64,000 nucleotides of DNA, from NCBI GenBank assembly GCA_963740945.1, contig CAVUGE010000011.1:1-64000 (forward strand), given 5' to 3'. This stretch comes from CAVQBP01 sp963740945 (GTDB lineage: Bacteria > Bacteroidota > Ignavibacteria > Ignavibacteriales > Ignavibacteriaceae). Below are positions 45,366-54,128 of the stretch, in pieces (within the stretch, counting starts at the first letter, position 1; every line of letters starts with the position of its first letter). The translations under genes were made by a program, and so were the position numbers. Under the pieces are notes generated by a model. The model saw only the letters and a program-made list of their open reading frames with translations. It was not told the origin of the DNA and made no database searches.

Positions 45366-47657
45366 ATGAAGAAGCATATTAAGAAATATCTATTGATTCT
45401 ATTTAGTATTTTTGTTTTACTATTTTCATTGGATTTGTTATTCCCGCCTAAAATTGACGTACCATTTTCAAAGGAAATAACAGCTAAAGACGATTTTTTG
45501 CTGACAGTATATCTTTCTAAAGATGATAAGTGGAGAATGGAGACAAAACCGGAAGAGGTTTCTCCGGAACTTGTAAAAGCTATTATCAACAAAGAAGATA
45601 AGTGGTTTTACTGGCATCCGGGAGTTAATCCTGTTGCTGTTATACGTGCATTCATTTCGAATATAACAAAGGGAGAAAGAGTATCGGGCGCATCGACAAT
45701 CACCATGCAAGTTGTACGACTATTAAATCCAAAACAAAGGACATATTCCAATAAATTTGTTGAAATGCTGAGGGCAGTACAGCTTGAAATTCATTACAGC
45801 AAAAAAGAGATTTTGGAAATGTATTTGAGTCTTCTTCCTTTCGGAGGAAATGTTGAAGGAATAAAAGCAGCATCTTATTTTTATTTCAACAGACCGCCTT
45901 TAAAATTAAGTCTGGCTCAGACTATAACATTAATGGTTATTCCAAATGATCCGAATGATTTAAGAATAGATTATAATGTTGAAAATACTCTCAAAAAAAG
46001 GAACTATTGGATTCGAAGATTTAAGCAAGGAAAAATATTCCCGGTTTTAAGTTTAAATGATGCCCTTAATGAATCTTTAGTTTCCAAACGATACGGGAGA
46101 AAATTTTCCGCCCCTCATTTTTGTGATTATATCAATTCCATAGATAAAGATACGGAAATCAAAACTACACTTGATCCCACCATTCAGCAAAAAGCAGAAG
46201 TTTTATTATACAATTATATTAACAGGATCAAGGCAAAGGCGATTACAAACGGTGCAGTTTTAATAATCGATAATAAGAATTCATCTGTCGTTGGTTACTG
46301 CGGTTCTGCAGATTATGATGATTACAATTCTTCCGGCCAGGTAAACGGGGTAACCTCAATCCGTTCTCCCGGATCGACTTTAAAACCGGCGCTTTATGCA
46401 TACGCATTTAATAAAGGTATACTTACGCCTAAAATGAAACTTCTTGACATTCCTACAGATTTTGGAGGCTATAATCCTGAGAATTATGATTTAAAGTTTA
46501 GGGGTGATATAACAGCAGAGTTTGCTTTGATGAACTCATTAAATGTACCTGCAGTCAGATTACTTCAAGAAACAGGTTTTCACGATTTTATAAATTTTTT
46601 AATCAGAGGAGGATTTAAGGAAATAGAAGTACAAAAAAATATACTTGGACTTTCAACAATATTAGGTGGCTGCGGTGTTACATTGGAGGAATTAACAAGG
46701 TTTTATTCATGTTTTGCAAATTGTGGAAAACTTTATCCCTTAAATTATTTGCACAAAGAAGGAAAGGGGGAAGGGATAAATTTATTATCCGAAGGTTCGG
46801 CATATTTAATTGCGGATATCCTTTCAAACAATTACCGTCCTGATTTTCCAAATGATCTGCTTGATTTGAGCAGGCTGCCGAAAATAGCTTGGAAGACAGG
46901 AACTTCTTATGGGAAAAGAGATGCATGGGGAGTAGGTTTTAATCCGCGTTATACAATCGGGGTATGGATAGGAAACTTCAGCGGGAAAGGATCACCATAT
47001 TTATCGGGAAGTGAAATGGCGGTTCCGTTATTATTTGATCTTTTTAACTCAATTGATACAGGTCCGGATAAAAGCTGGTTTAAAAAACCTGGAACAGTGC
47101 TAACAAGGGAAGTATGTGCGGAAACAGGGCTGCTGCCGGTAAAAAATTGTTCTACTACAATTAAGGACTATTATATTTCAAATTGTTCCCTCAATAAATA
47201 TTGTGATCTTTACAAAGAAGTTTATGTTAACCTATCGGAAACAGTTGAATATTGTCCCGGATGTTTGCCGGGAAGCGGTTACAAAAAGGAACTTTACCCG
47301 TTTTATAATCCTCAATTGAAATTATGGTACATTCAAAATAATCAAGCCTTTAAGAAAATACCTCCTCATAATCCTGATTGCCAGATAAAATTTGGGGGCA
47401 AAGGACCAATAATAACTTCACCATCGGAGAATTATGAGTATTTTGTGGAAGAAAATTCAAAGCAGGAGATTCTTCTTCAGGCAGCGTGCGGGTCGGGAGT
47501 AAAGGAAATTTACTGGTACCTGGATGATAAATATTATAAGAAATCAGTACCAGGGAGAAATATTTTCTTTAAGCCGGATAAAGAGAAGATAAAAATTACA
47601 TGCTTGGATGATAAGGGAAGGGATTCTCAGGTGTTTATTAAGGTTAAGTTTTATTGA
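45366..47657 (+). CDS. pbpC: Penicillin-binding protein 1C (bifunctional murein synthase)
   Basis: 763 residues from the ATG at 45366; a GTG 15 bases upstream is in frame but adds only five residues. An N-terminal anchor (YLLILFSIFVLLFSLDLLF) is followed by a GT51 transglycosylase domain (NKEDKWFYWHPGVNP with Glu77, then GASTITMQVVRLL). The transpeptidase domain has Ser337-Thr-Leu-Lys340 (SPGSTLKP) and WKTGTSYGKRDAW. The C-terminal BiPBP_C-like domain (ITSPSENYEYFVEE ... KEIYWYLDD) is typical of PBP1C. The usual alpha-2-macroglobulin partner gene is not adjacent. Confidence 0.93.
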   Translation: MKKHIKKYLLILFSIFVLLFSLDLLFPPKIDVPFSKEITAKDDFLLTVYLSKDDKWRMETKPEEVSPELVKAIINKEDKWFYWHPGVNPVAVIRAFISNITKGERVSGASTITMQVVRLLNPKQRTYSNKFVEMLRAVQLEIHYSKKEILEMYLSLLPFGGNVEGIKAASYFYFNRPPLKLSLAQTITLMVIPNDPNDLRIDYNVENTLKKRNYWIRRFKQGKIFPVLSLNDALNESLVSKRYGRKFSAPHFCDYINSIDKDTEIKTTLDPTIQQKAEVLLYNYINRIKAKAITNGAVLIIDNKNSSVVGYCGSADYDDYNSSGQVNGVTSIRSPGSTLKPALYAYAFNKGILTPKMKLLDIPTDFGGYNPENYDLKFRGDITAEFALMNSLNVPAVRLLQETGFHDFINFLIRGGFKEIEVQKNILGLSTILGGCGVTLEELTRFYSCFANCGKLYPLNYLHKEGKGEGINLLSEGSAYLIADILSNNYRPDFPNDLLDLSRLPKIAWKTGTSYGKRDAWGVGFNPRYTIGVWIGNFSGKGSPYLSGSEMAVPLLFDLFNSIDTGPDKSWFKKPGTVLTREVCAETGLLPVKNCSTTIKDYYISNCSLNKYCDLYKEVYVNLSETVEYCPGCLPGSGYKKELYPFYNPQLKLWYIQNNQAFKKIPPHNPDCQIKFGGKGPIITSPSENYEYFVEENSKQEILLQAACGSGVKEIYWYLDDKYYKKSVPGRNIFFKPDKEKIKITCLDDKGRDSQVFIKVKFY

Positions 47658-47785
47658 ATGAGTATATTGTTTATTTCACACGCCGCACAAACCACTCGGC
47701 ATGTTCACATACTTAAGCGGATTCCAATAACATTAAACTTTTATTTCTTCTGGTTAAGAACTCTAATCCTAACTCTGTAAACCAT

Positions 47786-47910
47786 TTTGGGGCCGACTAA
47801 AAAGTGTCATTCCGGGCTTGACCCGGAATCTAACCTTGTAATTTTGCTCTGAAAACAGATGCTGAATCAAGTTCAGCATGACAATCTCTACTTTTTGGCA
47901 CCCCCAATCT
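47786..47910. repeat. REP-like compound palindromic element (GTCATTCCGGG family)
   Basis: It contains two hairpins, ATTCCGGG-CTTGA-CCCGGAAT (47809-47829) and GCTGAA-TCAAG-TTCAGC (47861-47877). Related outer wording, AAAAAGTGTCAT on the left and the reverse of ATGACAATCTCTACTTTTT on the right, makes the whole element an interrupted palindrome of about 125 bases. This two-hairpin layout with inverted outer ends resembles a BIME. Confidence 0.72.
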
Positions 47911-47971
47911 TTGAGAATGCATTGTTGCGTCCCAGCTCTATAACTCTAAGATTCTACCTTAGTAAATCAAC

Positions 47972-48024
47972 TTTGAAACCGTTTTGAAACCGTTTTGAAA
48001 CCGTTTTGAAATCGTTTTGAAATC
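47972..48024. repeat. 11-bp tandem repeat (GTTTTGAAACC)
   Basis: A partial unit, TTTGAAACC (47972-47980), then GTTTTGAAACC twice and GTTTTGAAATC twice to 48024, in perfect 11-base register. The change from ACC to ATC in the last two units shows unit-wise drift. It lies about 230 bases upstream of the M16 peptidase start. A minisatellite, possibly length-variable. Confidence 0.92.
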
Positions 48025-48253
48025 GTATTATTTCCTAATATCCATTCAGTCTGCAGCACCGATGGATTTCCTGTATTTCAAGCTTATTCCATGCTCAGAT
48101 CCCGGTAATTGATAAAGAAGGTCGGGGCTATATGAGAGCAAGAGAAGCTTACTTTGAAGATGAACTTCCCTGTTCATTTCCTTGACTACATATACCTGTT
48201 TCTCTATATTTGATGTCGAATTTTTTATCAATTACGGAATAAAATCAAGTATT

Positions 48254-49510
48254 TTGAACCAATTTAATAAGACAGTTCTTCCAAATGGCGTTAAGATTTT
48301 GTCAGAATCAATACCGGGTATAAAATCATTTTCATTAGGATTTTGGTTCAATGTAGGCTCGCGTGATGAAAGCTTTCAAAATAACGGTATTACGCATTTT
48401 ATTGAGCATATGCTTTTCAAGGGGACACAAAAAAGATCTGCCAGAAAAATAGCTGTTGAGATTGAAGCTGCTGGCGGTTATTTAAATGCTTTCACGTCAA
48501 AAGAGCATACATGTTATTATGGAAGAGGACTGGCGGAACATTTAGAAAAGACTTTTGATGTTATTTCCGATATGATCCAGAAGCCGGCATTTAAACCAGC
48601 CGAAATTAAAAAAGAATCGAGTGTCGTAATTGATGAACTCTTTGATATTGAGGATAATCCGGAAGAATTGATATTCGATAAATTTGAGGAAATTGTTTTT
48701 GCCGGTAATGCGCTAAGTCTACCCATAATCGGAACAGAAAAAAATATTAAAAAATTCTCACAGTTCGATCTTTTCAATTTTGTTAAAGAGAAATACGGAT
48801 TTAACCGTTTAATAATTTCTGCCTCCGGAGCGGTAGATCATAATAAGTTAATAAAATTAACCGATAAATATTTCAATGTAAACCTTGGAAGAGCTGCGAT
48901 AAAAAGAAAACATTATCCTCTCATTGTACTACCTGCAAAAATCGAATTCATCGATAAAGAAATTCAACAGGTACATGCAATTATTGGAAAATCTACTTAT
49001 GGGTATAATGATGATAGGAGAACCAAAGTGGCGCTGTTAACTCAGGTACTCGGAGAAGGGAGCAGTTCAAGGTTATTCCAGACAGTACGCGAAAGAAACG
49101 GAATAGCATATCAAATCAATTCATTCCTTAATTCTTTTTATGATGTATCATCTTTTGGCGTTTATTTGTCGACTAACGAAAAGATGATTGACAGAGCATT
49201 GTCTATTGTAATAAGGGAGTTCAGGAAACTAAGAGAATCAAAAATTTCCGAAAGGGAATTGAAGAAAGCCAAAGAATCAATAAAAGGGAGTTTAATATTG
49301 AGTCTTGAGAGTACTTCTAACCGGATGATACGCATGGCTCAATCGGAATTATATTATAATAGAATTAAAAATCTTGATGAAATTTTAAAAGAAATAGATT
49401 CAGTCACCGCTGAAGATATTCTTGAAATATCGAATGAACTTCTACAAGAAGATTCATTTATAAAAGTAATAATCAAATCAAAAAATACACTGTTAAAATG
49501 GGCAGCGTAG
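48254..49510 (+). CDS. M16-family zinc peptidase (mitochondrial processing peptidase-like)
   Basis: About 418 residues from the TTG at 48254, chosen because it gives NQFNKTVLPNGVKIL, the usual M16 opening; the longer frame from 48182 (also TTG) has no RBS. The inverted zinc motif HFIEH (His48, Glu51, His52) is followed by the distal Glu in the VVIDELFDIEDNP region. The second half has the family R/Y segment (VLGEGSSSRLFQTVRERNGIAYQINSFLNSFYD). It cleaves peptides in the cytoplasm or periplasm; there is no signal peptide. Alanine dehydrogenase follows 19 bases later. Confidence 0.9.
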   Translation: MNQFNKTVLPNGVKILSESIPGIKSFSLGFWFNVGSRDESFQNNGITHFIEHMLFKGTQKRSARKIAVEIEAAGGYLNAFTSKEHTCYYGRGLAEHLEKTFDVISDMIQKPAFKPAEIKKESSVVIDELFDIEDNPEELIFDKFEEIVFAGNALSLPIIGTEKNIKKFSQFDLFNFVKEKYGFNRLIISASGAVDHNKLIKLTDKYFNVNLGRAAIKRKHYPLIVLPAKIEFIDKEIQQVHAIIGKSTYGYNDDRRTKVALLTQVLGEGSSSRLFQTVRERNGIAYQINSFLNSFYDVSSFGVYLSTNEKMIDRALSIVIREFRKLRESKISERELKKAKESIKGSLILSLESTSNRMIRMAQSELYYNRIKNLDEILKEIDSVTAEDILEISNELLQEDSFIKVIIKSKNTLLKWAA

Positions 49511-49529
49511 CAAAATAACGAGGTGTAAA

Positions 49530-50645
49530 ATGTTAATTGGGGTTCCAAAAGAGATAAAAACAAACGAAAATAGAGTCGCACTATTACCGGTAGGTGCATC
49601 CACTTTAATTCAGAACGGCCATAAGGTTGTAGTCGAATCAAATGCCGGTGTTGGGAGCGGATTTTCAGATAATGACTATAAAGCTGTGGGAGCAGAAATA
49701 GCTTCTTCACCGGAAGAGATATTTGCAAATGCCGAAATGATTATGAAAGTAAAAGAACCGATTGATCATGAGTATGATATGATTAGAGAGGGGCAGATAG
49801 TATTTACATATTTTCATTTTGCCGCAAACAAAGAGCTTACCGAAGGGATGATGAAAAATAAATGTGTTGCTATTGCATATGAAACCGTTCAGAAAACGGA
49901 TAAATCTTTACCGCTTTTAATTCCGATGAGTGAAGTTGCCGGAAGAATGGCTCCTCAGGAAGGTGCAAAATATCTTGAAAAAGTCATGGGAGGCAGAGGA
50001 ATACTTTTAGGTGGTGTTCCGGGAACGGGACCTGCTGAAGTTATGGTTTTGGGTGGAGGAATTGTAGGTACAAACGCTGCAAAAATCGCCGCAGGGTTCG
50101 GCGCAAGAGTTATGATCTTAGACAGTAATCTTTACAGACTGAGATATCTTGATGATGTTATGCCGAAGAATGTTACTACGATGATGTCTAATGAGTATTA
50201 TATCAGGGAAAATTTACCAAAGGCAGACCTGGTAATAGGAGCGGTTTTAATTCCGGGAGCAAAGGCTCCAAAACTGGTTACTAAAGATATGCTGAAGCTG
50301 ATGAAAGAGGGTTCGGTCATCGTTGATGTATCTGTTGATCAGGGAGGATGTATTGAAACATGTCACCCGACAACACATGAAAATCCTACCTATGTGGTCG
50401 ACGGAGTTGTCCATTATTGTGTAGCAAATATGCCCGGAGCTGTGCCGAATACATCTACACTTGCTTTAACAAATGCTACATTACCCTATGCTGTTGAAAT
50501 AGCAAATAAAGGTTTTGAAAAAGCAATTAAAACTAATCCTGAAATAAGTCTGGGATTAAATGTTATTGACGGTAAGATAACTTATAAAGGTGTAGCGGAA
50601 GCTTTTAATTTTGAATATCAATCTGTTGATTCGGTGATAAATTAA
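49530..50645 (+). CDS. ald: Alanine dehydrogenase
   Basis: 371 residues. Catalytic and substrate residues of the family fall at the usual numbers: Arg15, Lys75 (KVKEP) and His96 (YFHFAA). The NAD-binding region is VMVLGGGIVGTNAAKIAAGFGA (about 168-190). DVSVDQGGCIET and HYCVANMPGAVPNTST follow. It interconverts L-alanine with pyruvate and ammonia using NAD. Standalone with an AACGAGGTG RBS; nuoG begins 82 bases downstream. Confidence 0.95.
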   Translation: MLIGVPKEIKTNENRVALLPVGASTLIQNGHKVVVESNAGVGSGFSDNDYKAVGAEIASSPEEIFANAEMIMKVKEPIDHEYDMIREGQIVFTYFHFAANKELTEGMMKNKCVAIAYETVQKTDKSLPLLIPMSEVAGRMAPQEGAKYLEKVMGGRGILLGGVPGTGPAEVMVLGGGIVGTNAAKIAAGFGARVMILDSNLYRLRYLDDVMPKNVTTMMSNEYYIRENLPKADLVIGAVLIPGAKAPKLVTKDMLKLMKEGSVIVDVSVDQGGCIETCHPTTHENPTYVVDGVVHYCVANMPGAVPNTSTLALTNATLPYAVEIANKGFEKAIKTNPEISLGLNVIDGKITYKGVAEAFNFEYQSVDSVIN

Positions 50646-50727
50646 AGTTTAGACGTAGAGACGGAAGATAAAGAGACATCTATCCGTTTATCGTCTTTCG
50701 TTTATTGAAAATATAAAAGGTTTTATA

Positions 50728-52392
50728 ATGTCGAAGTTTGTTCTCGATGGAAAAGAAATAGAATTTGAACATGGTCAGACCATTATTCAGGCTGCAAGTA
50801 AATATGGAATTGATATCCCTCATTTCTGCTGGCATCCGAGTTTAACAATTTCAGGTAATTGCAGGGTTTGTTTAGTTGAGGTGGAAAAAATACCGAAACT
50901 TGTAATAGCATGTTCAACATTGGCTGCCGAAGGTATGGTAGTTCACTCTGCATCTGAGAAAACTCTTTCAGCCAGAAATGCTGTAATGGAATTTTTATTA
51001 ATCAACCATCCGCTTGATTGCCCTATTTGCGACGAAGCCGGAGAATGCAAGCTCCAGGATTATGCTTATGAGCATAGCGTTGGAGAAAGCAGATTTACAG
51101 AAGTAAAAAATCATAAGGACAAAAGAGTACCTTTAGGTCCTTATGTAATGTTTGATGCAGAAAGATGCATTTCCTGTTCACGCTGCATCCGTTTTTGTGA
51201 TGAAATAGCTAAAGACCCTGAGCTTACTTTTGTAAAGAGAGGGGATAGAGTTACAATTGTAACTTATCCAGGCGAACAAATGGATAATCCCTATTCATTA
51301 AATACAACCGATATTTGTCCGGTAGGAGCTCTTACAAACAGGGATTTCAGATTCCGTGCAAGGGTCTGGGATATGTCTTCAACAAAATCAATATGTACCG
51401 GTTGTTCGCGCGGCTGTAATTCTGAAATTTGGGTTAGAAATAATGAGGTGTTAAGACTTACCCCAAGGTATAATGAAGAAGTCAACAGCTACTGGATGTG
51501 CGACCACGGAAGAATAAACACATTTAAATTTATTAATGCGGATGATAGAGTGGACGGTCCTCATTTAAGAAGAGAGGGAACGCTAAGTAAGGTAACCTGG
51601 AATGAAGCGCTGAATGTTGCGGCAAATGAATTAAAATCTTATCAAAAGAATGAAATTGCTTTTATCGGTTCTCCCTATGCTACTAATGAAGATAATTTCT
51701 TACTGGCAAAACTCGCAAAATTGGCCGGTGTAAAAAATATTCTATTTATGCGGCATATAAATCCCGAATTCGGTGACGATATTTTAAGACAAAATGATGT
51801 TACTCCTAATTCCCTGGGAGCCGAACTGGCAGGAGTTAATCCGGCAGCAGATTTAAATGGGATTATCAAAGTTATTAATGAAGGGAAAATAAAAGCTTTA
51901 TTCTTAATTGATGATGATATTATTTCATTAAATTCCGAACTGGAAAATGTACTGGCAAAACTGGAAATCTTAATCGTATGTTCCACCAACTTTGACAAAA
52001 CAACCACACTGGCGGATATAGTTTTCCCTTCGGCAACATATGCAGAGAAGAACGGTACTATGGTAAATTTCCAGGGGATGATCCAGAGATTAAAACCTGC
52101 TGTTGCAACTGCAGACCTTGACCGATCAATGGATGGTATGTCCCAAAGCAGACTAGATAAATTTGGGACAAAATTCGATAAATGGGCTCAGGGAAATAAG
52201 CGGGATGCGAAATCAGCCTGGAAGATTATTTCCGCTATTTCGAATTCGATGGGATATAAAATGAAATATAATATTGTTGAAGATGTATTTGAAGAATTGG
52301 CTAAATCGAATGAGGCTTTCAAAGGAATTGATTATGATGATATTGGAGAATCAGGCGTAAAAGTAAAAGTTGAAATTTCAGAAAAAGTATAA
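50728..52392 (+). CDS. nuoG: NADH-quinone oxidoreductase subunit G (short form)
   Basis: 554 residues, shorter than the 780-900 of many NuoG. In order: a 2Fe-2S ferredoxin domain (HFCWHPSLTISGNCRVCLVE), the His-Cys3 4Fe-4S site (HPLDCPICDEAGECKLQDYAY), a two-cluster ferredoxin segment (CISCSRCIRFCDE, DICPVGAL), then the molybdopterin-type domain start with CTGCSRGCN. The rest of the molybdopterin-like domain is reduced (ends about 554). It transfers electrons in the peripheral arm of complex I. nuoH starts 15 bases after its stop. Confidence 0.9.
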   Translation: MSKFVLDGKEIEFEHGQTIIQAASKYGIDIPHFCWHPSLTISGNCRVCLVEVEKIPKLVIACSTLAAEGMVVHSASEKTLSARNAVMEFLLINHPLDCPICDEAGECKLQDYAYEHSVGESRFTEVKNHKDKRVPLGPYVMFDAERCISCSRCIRFCDEIAKDPELTFVKRGDRVTIVTYPGEQMDNPYSLNTTDICPVGALTNRDFRFRARVWDMSSTKSICTGCSRGCNSEIWVRNNEVLRLTPRYNEEVNSYWMCDHGRINTFKFINADDRVDGPHLRREGTLSKVTWNEALNVAANELKSYQKNEIAFIGSPYATNEDNFLLAKLAKLAGVKNILFMRHINPEFGDDILRQNDVTPNSLGAELAGVNPAADLNGIIKVINEGKIKALFLIDDDIISLNSELENVLAKLEILIVCSTNFDKTTTLADIVFPSATYAEKNGTMVNFQGMIQRLKPAVATADLDRSMDGMSQSRLDKFGTKFDKWAQGNKRDAKSAWKIISAISNSMGYKMKYNIVEDVFEELAKSNEAFKGIDYDDIGESGVKVKVEISEKV

Positions 52393-52407
52393 CCGGGATT
52401 TATATAA

Positions 52408-53445
52408 ATGACTATCCTTGAATTAATCGGAATTACATTAGTAAAGATTGTATTAATTCTTTCGCTCATGCTGTTGACGGTTTCATATTTAGTTTATTTT
52501 GAGAGACGGGTAAGCGCATGGGCTCAAAACCGTCTCGGACCAAACCGGGTGGGGTGGGAAGGAATATTGCAGCCTTTTGCGGATGTTTTTAAATTATTGT
52601 TAAAAGAAGATATTGTTCCTACGAATGCAAACCGGACAATACATGCATTAGCCCCAATGCTTGCTTTATTCGTAGCATTTACGACGTATGCAGTTATTCC
52701 GGTTGGACCAAGTGTAAATATATTCGGATTAACTATCCCCCTGGTAGTTGCGGATATAAATATCGGAATACTATATGTTTTAGCTCTATCATCATTAGGG
52801 GTATATGCTATAACATTTGCCGGATGGTCTTCAGGGAGTAAGTATTCATTATTGGGGGGAATTCGATCTTCAGCCCAGATGATCTCTTATGAAATTTCTA
52901 TGGGATTTTCAGTCGGAGGAGTATTACTTTTATCCGAATCCCTTAGACCTTTGGCAATAGTAAGTTCACAGGGTGCCTGGCTCTGGAATGCGTGGATACA
53001 GCCAATAGGATTTATCACTTTTGTCGTATCGGCATTTGCCGAAACAAACCGATTACCTTTTGATCTTCCGGAGGCGGAGCCGGAGCTTGTTGGAGGCTTC
53101 CACACCGAATACAGCAGTATGAAATTTGCGGGATTTTTCCTTGCCGAATATGCAAATATGATCATTGCAAGTGCTTTAATAATAACGCTTTACCTGGGCG
53201 GGTATAATTTACCTTTTATAGATATTAATTCCCTTGGTTTACCCGAATGGTTGAATGTTATAATACAAATAGCTACCTTCTGTGTGAAGATGGGAGCGAT
53301 TTTGTTCTTTTTCCTATGGGTTAGATGGAGTCTCCCGAGATTCAGATATGATCAGCTAATGAGCCTCGGTTGGAAAGTTATGTTTCCACTTTCATTAGTT
53401 AATATTATTTGGGTTGCAGCTTTAGTAATGATCTTTAAACTATAA
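52408..53445 (+). CDS. nuoH: NADH-quinone oxidoreductase subunit H
   Basis: 345 residues, about eight membrane helices. It has the signatures YFERRVSAWAQNRLGPNRVGWEGILQ and FAETNRLPFDLPEAEPELVGGFHTEY, the conserved loops that form the quinone entrance of complex I. Length and hydropathy are standard. The gene lies directly after nuoG, with the dispersed repeat copy 2 beginning 5 bases after its stop. Confidence 0.97.
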   Translation: MTILELIGITLVKIVLILSLMLLTVSYLVYFERRVSAWAQNRLGPNRVGWEGILQPFADVFKLLLKEDIVPTNANRTIHALAPMLALFVAFTTYAVIPVGPSVNIFGLTIPLVVADINIGILYVLALSSLGVYAITFAGWSSGSKYSLLGGIRSSAQMISYEISMGFSVGGVLLLSESLRPLAIVSSQGAWLWNAWIQPIGFITFVVSAFAETNRLPFDLPEAEPELVGGFHTEYSSMKFAGFFLAEYANMIIASALIITLYLGGYNLPFIDINSLGLPEWLNVIIQIATFCVKMGAILFFFLWVRWSLPRFRYDQLMSLGWKVMFPLSLVNIIWVAALVMIFKL

Positions 53446-53450
53446 TGCCT

Positions 53451-53559
53451 AGATATAAAGATGATATCTTTAACAGAAAGATTATTTTCGATTTTTAATT
53501 AAAACGTGAGTTCGGATTAAATTTTATTATTTAAAAATAAAGATGTCATCTTTCAAATA
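53451..53559. repeat. Dispersed 110-bp repeat with palindromic ends, copy 2
   Basis: Second copy of the element at 158-267: AAAGATGATATCTTT at 53457-53471 and AAAGATGTCATCTTT at 53539-53553, with the same outer spacing of 97 bases. One base (C to T) breaks the left palindrome. The interior is AT-rich and clearly related but diverged. It sits inside the nuo cluster between nuoH and nuoI, so it is transcribed with them and could fold in the mRNA. Confidence 0.87.
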
Positions 53560-53595
53560 CGGTTTTTAGGATTTGAAAATTGATTAAGGATTTTA

Positions 53596-54090
53596 ATGGC
53601 AGTTAAGAGAAGAGAAAAAGATTTAACATTTTTAGAGAAGATATATATACCGGAAATTGTTAAGGGTTTATCGCTAACGTTAAAGAATATGTTTAAGCCC
53701 AAGTTTACACTTAAATACCCGGAAGAGAAATTTATTCCGCCGGCATCATACAGAGGCAGGCCTGTTTTAGTACAGGAAGAAAATGGTGTCGAGAGATGTG
53801 TAGCTTGCGGGCTTTGCAGCCGTGTTTGTCCTTCGTTAGCAATTGAGGTTCAGGCTGGTGAAACGGAAAGTGAAAAAGAACGTTATCCCGAAAAGTTTGA
53901 AATCAATATGATTCGATGCATCTTTTGCGGATTCTGCGAAGAGGTATGTCCCGAAGAAGCAATCGTTATGAGCAAAGATTATGAGTTAGCATTTTCAAAG
54001 AGGGAAGATGCTATTTATGGCAAAGATAAATTATTAGTTCCTGTTCACCAGCTGCAGGATAGAATTAATTTTTTAAGAAGTTATAAATAG
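53596..54090 (+). CDS. nuoI: NADH-quinone oxidoreductase subunit I
   Basis: 164 residues. Two 4Fe-4S ferredoxin motifs, CVACGLCSRVCPSLAI and CIFCGFCEEVCPEEAI, with the N-terminal membrane-facing helix region (YIPEIVKGLSLTLKNMFKPKFTLKYPE) expected for NuoI. It relays electrons to the quinone-site cluster of complex I. The nuoJ-N subunits that normally follow are not here; a T9SS cargo gene comes next, 38 bases on. Confidence 0.95.
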   Translation: MAVKRREKDLTFLEKIYIPEIVKGLSLTLKNMFKPKFTLKYPEEKFIPPASYRGRPVLVQEENGVERCVACGLCSRVCPSLAIEVQAGETESEKERYPEKFEINMIRCIFCGFCEEVCPEEAIVMSKDYELAFSKREDAIYGKDKLLVPVHQLQDRINFLRSYK

Positions 54091-54128
54091 TATTATTATC
54101 TGGTTTTTGTACCAGTAATTGGGGTGCT

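Larger units (their letters stand above)
47658..48253. other. Repeat-rich intergenic region
   Basis: About 600 bases between pbpC and the M16 peptidase gene, holding the REP-like element at 47786-47910 and the 11-base tandem array at 47972-48024. The in-frame TTG at 48182 lies here but lacks a ribosome-binding site. No RNA gene recognised. Confidence 0.6.

Noticed and set aside
45224..45592. 122-codon minus-strand open frame
   Set aside because: Antisense to the pbpC start and intergenic low-complexity sequence; no RBS or domain.
47972..48024. CRISPR array
   Set aside because: Units are 11 bases, directly adjacent, with no spacers and no cas genes nearby.
48182..48253. Longer N-terminus of the M16 peptidase
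   Set aside because: The upstream TTG has no RBS, and the extra 24 residues do not resemble a signal peptide or the family start.
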